A stretch of 64,000 bases of DNA from Lates calcarifer (lineage: Eukaryota > Chordata > Actinopteri > Centropomidae), in NCBI RefSeq assembly GCF_001640805.2, contig NC_066844.1, positions 2,553,231 through 2,617,230 on the forward strand. Direction: 5' to 3'. The translations under genes were made by a program, and so were the position numbers. Numbering within the stretch: the stretch's first letter is position 1; every line of letters starts with the position of its first letter. The notes under the pieces are model-generated. The model saw only the letters and a list, made by a program, of their open reading frames with translations. It did no database searches and was not told where the DNA came from. This document shows positions 60,101 through 64,000 of this stretch, piece after piece.

Positions 60101-60611
60101 GTTATGGATTTTCCTTTTGGAAATTTAACTTCTTTTCCCCGAGGAATCTTTGACTGGCTTACAAAGCAACAAAGAAACAATGCAAACTGTCAGCTTCTGG
60201 TATTTTTGTCTTCATTTTCCTTCAGTGCTGCGTTCAAAGTGAATCCTAATCCAAGGTGCGCATAATGCACTTCTCAAATTCTGCTGTTCATTAGCTAAAC
60301 CCTCCCATCCCTGAGCAAGCCCCCGAGGCCCCGAGCAGAGCTACTTAATGGAGAGAAGGCATTAGACTCTGACAAACCCCAATCTCTCACTTGAACAGAC
60401 TGTACGAGTGACGTCCTGATGCACCACCACCATCTGCTCTCCCAGGAACACATTAACACAGAGGTTAAATGAGAGGAGAACGAACAAGACGCCAAGTGTG
60501 ATGCATTGGAAATGCACAATGTGGTGGTAATTTGCCTGAGGGCACTTGTACTCGCTCCCTGTCTCTAACCTTGCCTTCTCAGCTAATTAAATAAATATAA
60601 TTCCACAGGAG

Positions 60612-60613
<2 letters not shown>
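57103..60613. other. Long gene-free stretch
   Basis: Mostly unique AT-rich DNA. The segment 60285-60560 is less AT-rich, contains scattered CpGs and homeodomain-like TAAT words (ctaattaaataa) and an octamer-like gcattggaaatgcac. It is a plausible conserved noncoding element, unproven. Confidence 0.45.

Positions 60614-60656
<43 letters not shown>
60614..60656. repeat. (GT)21 microsatellite followed by a G-rich tract
   Basis: A perfect GT array followed by ggtggtggttgggggggg. Confidence 0.95.
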
Positions 60657-60657
<1 letters not shown>

Positions 60658-61739
60658 TGGTGGTTGGGGGGGGCGACTCTCTATATCCATGTAGATCTTG
60701 CTATTTTTGGATCAAATACACATTTCCTGTTTTCACCTGCGAAGAAAATCAGTTGTGTGAAGACCTTTCTCAATCTTTAATGAGCAGCTGGTTCTTTAAA
60801 AATACAGGCCTCGAAGGTGCAAAAATTTTGCACAAGTTGTCACTCATCTTAATGAACTGTCATCTAACCTGTGGCTGAGGTAATCAGCAGGTGCTGAAGA
60901 GGCAGAATCTATAATTCAACAATGTAGATCATTTTTTAAACACCTGCCTTTTTTGCTTTTCTTTCTCCATCACTGTTGCGAACTCCTTGACCTTCCTTAT
61001 ATTAAAGAGAGACTGAGTCTTGGCACTAGATTGATTGAGGTGTTGGTGATTGGTGACCTGTGATTTTGGAGCAGTGAGTTGGTTCATAAGGTTTGGTCAG
61101 ATGTACCTTCAGTCCAACATAATCAGAACATAGTGACCAGAGTACTGCTGCAGTTTCTAGTCAGGTAGTGTAGGTGATGAGGTATGACTTGAATTAATTG
61201 CTCTTTAATGCACTTTTTCTTTTGCTGCTTTTCCTTTTGACTCAGACCCCCAGGAGGGAGCCGATTCATCATTCATACACAGGATCATTCGGTTATGTTC
61301 ACTTACTGTTACTGGTCACTGTTACTCATTCATCTGTCTCTATATTTATCTTAATGTAGTTACAGATTCAGGTGACCTTTAATGCTTTTTTGAATATGTG
61401 AGTTGAATGAGGCTTAATGGCTGCCAGTAGGTTGGATGAATATTAGCTTGTATGACAAAGCCCTTAGATTTTAAACTGACAGGATAAAAGATGGATGAAA
61501 GACAATACAAGACACAAATTGTGGTTCAGGGGAATGAAGAACAGAAGCAAAGGGGGAAATGAATGTAATTCTGATTCAAAGGTTTAAGGTCCATTCCTGG
61601 AAAGTGTTGGATTCAGGCATAAAAGACAGACACAGCTTGTGACTGTAGAGTAGTCCTATTTATTGTTAATGCTGTCTTTAACATTACCACTATCTGGATG
61701 CTTTTGCCCCAAGCACTTTGCCTGTGTTTACCTTGGTTA
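60657..61739. other. Gene-free stretch
   Basis: Nothing recognisable beyond AT-rich unique sequence. Confidence 0.5.
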
Positions 61740-61815
61740 GCTCTAATGGGAGCTGAACCCCTAACCCTGTCAGTGTTAGAGCTTTGTTGTAGCCATTGAG
61801 CTGCACAGGAAACAC
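61740..61815 (-). mobile_element. tRNA-like head of a SINE
   Basis: Reading the minus strand, 'GTGCAGCTCAATGG' resembles an A box and is followed after about 40 nt by 'GGGGTTCAGCTCCC', which resembles a B box with one change. The spacing and the cgaaccc/cattgagctgcacagg phrasing on the plus strand are typical of a tRNA-derived retroposon. It is too diverged and poorly paired to be a functional tRNA gene. Confidence 0.5.
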
Positions 61816-62560
61816 AGAGTCATGGTCTGTGAAGCAGAGCCCAAAGGGTATCTTGTGTAGTTGCTCAGTTGGATTAGAGTTATGAGTGTTGTAAAGCAGC
61901 TCCAGCGTTACATTTCCTGTCTGCTTGCTTTGGATTCAAGAGGATTTCATCTGTAAGCTGGAACTCATCTCTGCATCTTTGCAATGGCTCTGCAGGATTT
62001 TGAAGTATTCATTTGTTTTAAGATATCTCATGTTTATGAAGCAAAATGGTGGTGTTGTGGGCGATATAGATGTTTGGAGAGTGAAAAACAGGCTTATCAA
62101 CATACTGTCACTCATTAAATCTTCAGACCAACAGTAATGTTGATAGCCATGTGTTTTAGTGAAACTTTAAGGAGTAAAAAACTGCATACTCTCTATGGCA
62201 TAGTAACTGAAAATAACTGCTTAAGCATATTAAAACATCTTTCACTTTTCTTCTGTAACCTCATTAGTCCAAACCAAAGCAGACTTTAACAAGGTTTAGT
62301 TGAAACAAATGGCCAAAACAACAACAACAACAAAAAGTTACAGCTGTGTAAGGAAACTGGCTGTGGTAATGGTCTCCTGAGACAGTTACACAGAGGTCAG
62401 AGGTCATGAGGTTCATTTATTTTGAACCTGAGAGTGATGGAGTCTGTGTCAGAATTAAAAATGTGAGACATGCAGCTTTCTACTCTTCCCACGAGTTGTT
62501 GTTAAGCTGAAGTGGAATAACTCCGTCTACAGGAACAACTTCAACACTGACTGAACTACA
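61816..62560. other. Gene-free stretch
   Basis: Contains a 70-codon chance frame (61925-62137) with no domain. Nothing else. Confidence 0.45.
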
Positions 62561-62593
62561 GCATGTTTGCTGCATGTTTGCTGCATGTTTGCT
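62561..62593. repeat. Three perfect copies of an 11-bp unit
   Basis: gcatgtttgct is repeated three times head to tail without mismatch. Confidence 0.95.
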
Positions 62594-63489
62594 GTAGTGC
62601 ACCAAGATTGATGACTGCAGTGTCTTCAACATTCAGAATGGGTTTAAGCTTTGATGAATGTGGAATTCATATGTAAATTTCCCTCCATATATTTTATGCA
62701 GCTCGTCAGTGGTAAAGTCTTGGATTATAATTGTTGGTTTGATGCCTCTGTGTTTGCCTGAAGGAGACACCACTGCCTCCCCGTTCCAGGCTCATTTCAT
62801 TTGTCACAGCTTGGTTTAATTCCATCCTCAGGCCTTTTCAGATGACATGTTTCTGTCACAGCACAGAGCCTCTGGAGGATTCACACTGGAGCTTCTGTTT
62901 CCACAATTACTGTATTAGTGCAGATAATAGGGGTAGGATAACAGTTAATGGCCACAGTGCTGGTTTCTTTGGTTTCTATTGAGTGCGACTGTTTCACAGC
63001 GAGATTTTTTTTTTTATTTTTTTTTTTTTTACCATAATTAACCAATTAAATCGTCATTTAGACACATCCTGACTGATATAAAAGTCGTACACACTCCATA
63101 CGCTCATTAAAAGTAATGGAAAATCTAAATCATTCATAACATTGGTGCAGTAACTCAGACGTTAGAAGACTGTTCAGTTAGAACTGTGCTGTGTTTAAGG
63201 TCGCGTTTTAGACTACTCATACTGTATCCCCTATCAGCATGATGATACCAGTGATTATGCTTCTCTTACATAAATATACACGGTGGAAGTAACGAGTTAC
63301 ATTTACTCTCGTTACTGTAACAAAGTTGGTTTGTGTACAATCAGTAATTTTTACGCTATATGCTTATGCTAAGTTTTTTTTTATCTGAACTACTGTATTT
63401 GGCTACATTTCAAGTCTCAGTTTTACAGAGCAAAAACAAAAGTCAGAGGATGAAGTCATGATTATTGTCACTCCATCCATCTTAATGAA
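62594..63489. other. Gene-free stretch with a T-rich tract
   Basis: Contains a T homopolymer with one A at about 63005-63030. No exon is supported. Confidence 0.5.
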
Positions 63490-63775
63490 GCACGTTTTGC
63501 CGGAACTTAAAGTTCTCACTCAGAAGTTTGCGAGTTTACCGTCGTCTTGAACGCAGCAGTAATGCACGGGCCGGAAATCGCACCACGTGACCGAAGTCAA
63601 ACACACCTGTGAGTTGAGTGACCAACAGGTCCATGCTGAGTCTGGCTTAATGCTACAAGCTAAATGCTAAAACGCTCACAGTGGACTCTGCAGCTGCTCT
63701 GTGTTCACCTGCAGACAGGTGTGCATCACCTCTCTGCTGTTTTGGATAAGCCCTGATGTTACTGCATTCAACCCA
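63490..63775 (+). promoter_or_regulatory. Putative CpG-rich promoter with ETS-like and E-box motifs
   Basis: CpG density rises sharply here compared with the upstream kilobases. CCGGAA occurs at 63500-63505 and CCGGAAAT at 63571-63578, both ETS/GABP-type sites. CACGTGAC at 63584-63591 is an extended E-box of the USF/MiT (TFEB-type, 'CLEAR-like') class, seven bases from the second ETS site. There is no TATA box. The combination is typical of TATA-less promoters of broadly expressed genes. Direction is uncertain; the downstream donors favour the plus strand. Confidence 0.45.
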
Positions 63776-63924
63776 ATGTCCGGACACCCCGAGGACCGCA
63801 GTGAGACAGTAGGATCTTGGATGTGGACTGGACTGAATGGACTGGTTATGTTGTACAGCAGAGAAGTCGGATGTTGCGCAGACTGTGGAGGACTCAGGTA
63901 AACCAGACTCAGACTGATATTCAG
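63776..63924 (+). other. Putative first exon with two alternative donors
   Basis: Two good plus-strand donors lie 27 bp apart: CTCAG|GTAAAC (63897/63898) and TTCAG|GTGAGT (63924/63925), the second a perfect consensus. The ATG at 63776 opens a frame of 41 codons (starting MSGHPEDRSETVGSWMWTG) that stops at the TAA overlapping the first donor. Splicing at the first donor would leave the frame open in phase 2, whereas the second donor would make it a short upstream ORF. I recognise no protein, so the exon may be entirely 5' UTR. The true 5' end is unknown. Confidence 0.35.
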
Positions 63925-64000
63925 GTGAGTACAACAACAAATCACGGACTGTTGTAGGAACACCTGCAACCACTGTGTTGCTTGGCAGCGTAGTGTTTTG

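Noticed and set aside
61747..61809. Possible tRNA gene on the minus strand
   Set aside because: A- and B-like boxes are present but arms do not pair well and the B box is altered. A SINE head fits better.
1..64000. Endogenous retrovirus or other viral insertion
   Set aside because: No gag, protease, reverse transcriptase, integrase or envelope-like frame, primer-binding site or paired LTRs were seen on either strand.

Overview
This window looks like nuclear DNA of a ray-finned fish, most likely a percomorph teleost. The inference rests on very dense (CA/TG)n and (CT/GA)n microsatellites, long purine- or pyrimidine-rich blocks, and several dispersed repeats that I recognise as common in teleost genomes. 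These include a TTAA-ended MITE with a 'TTAGCTTAGC' core, a decayed Tc1/mariner transposase, a 'GGTTTGGGTTAAAA' repeat, tRNA-derived SINE pieces and LINE 3' tails. There is no bacterial, organellar or viral gene organisation, and no complete protein-coding gene, rRNA, tRNA gene or CRISPR array is supported.

Coding content is very small. Two short plus-strand candidates look like alternative first coding exons, possibly of one gene whose remaining exons lie beyond the window. They are exon A (22508-22664, 52 codons plus 1 nt) and exon B (50989-51043, 18 codons plus 1 nt). Both follow a pyrimidine-then-purine-rich leader, begin at an ATG with A at -3, encode a lysine/arginine-rich N-terminus, and end in phase 1 on the first base of a codon. 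Both donors are followed within 6-19 nt by a long (TG)n tract. If that model is right, most of the window is first-intron and promoter-proximal DNA. I could not identify the gene. At the right edge (about 63490-63930) a CpG-rich segment with ETS-like and CACGTGAC motifs and two good splice donors looks like the promoter and first exon of another transcription unit, or a further promoter of the same one.

Layout. 1-5030: intron-like DNA with a purine block, a degenerate telomere-like/AAATGTCC repeat and a half MITE. 5030-13150: microsatellite-rich, with a small CpG-dense patch at 5091-5215. 13800-15700: three interspersed repeats, two of them palindromic MITEs. 15700-21170: mostly unique AT-rich DNA with one unexplained 118-codon minus-strand ORF. 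21170-22740: promoter-like region and candidate exon A. 22740-39180: long, mostly unique, intron-like DNA with a diverged local duplication at 34680/35040. 39180-41600: Tc1 remnant, purine block, tetranucleotide array and a further teleost repeat. 41600-49100: microsatellites and unique sequence. 49100-51080: a sharp pyrimidine-to-purine strand switch leading into candidate exon B. 51080-63480: intron-like with SINE, LINE and MITE debris. 63490-64000: putative promoter and first exon.

All repeat-family names come from remembered consensus features, not from a search. Exon calls rest on start context, reading frame, donor match and parallel architecture, and have no transcript support.
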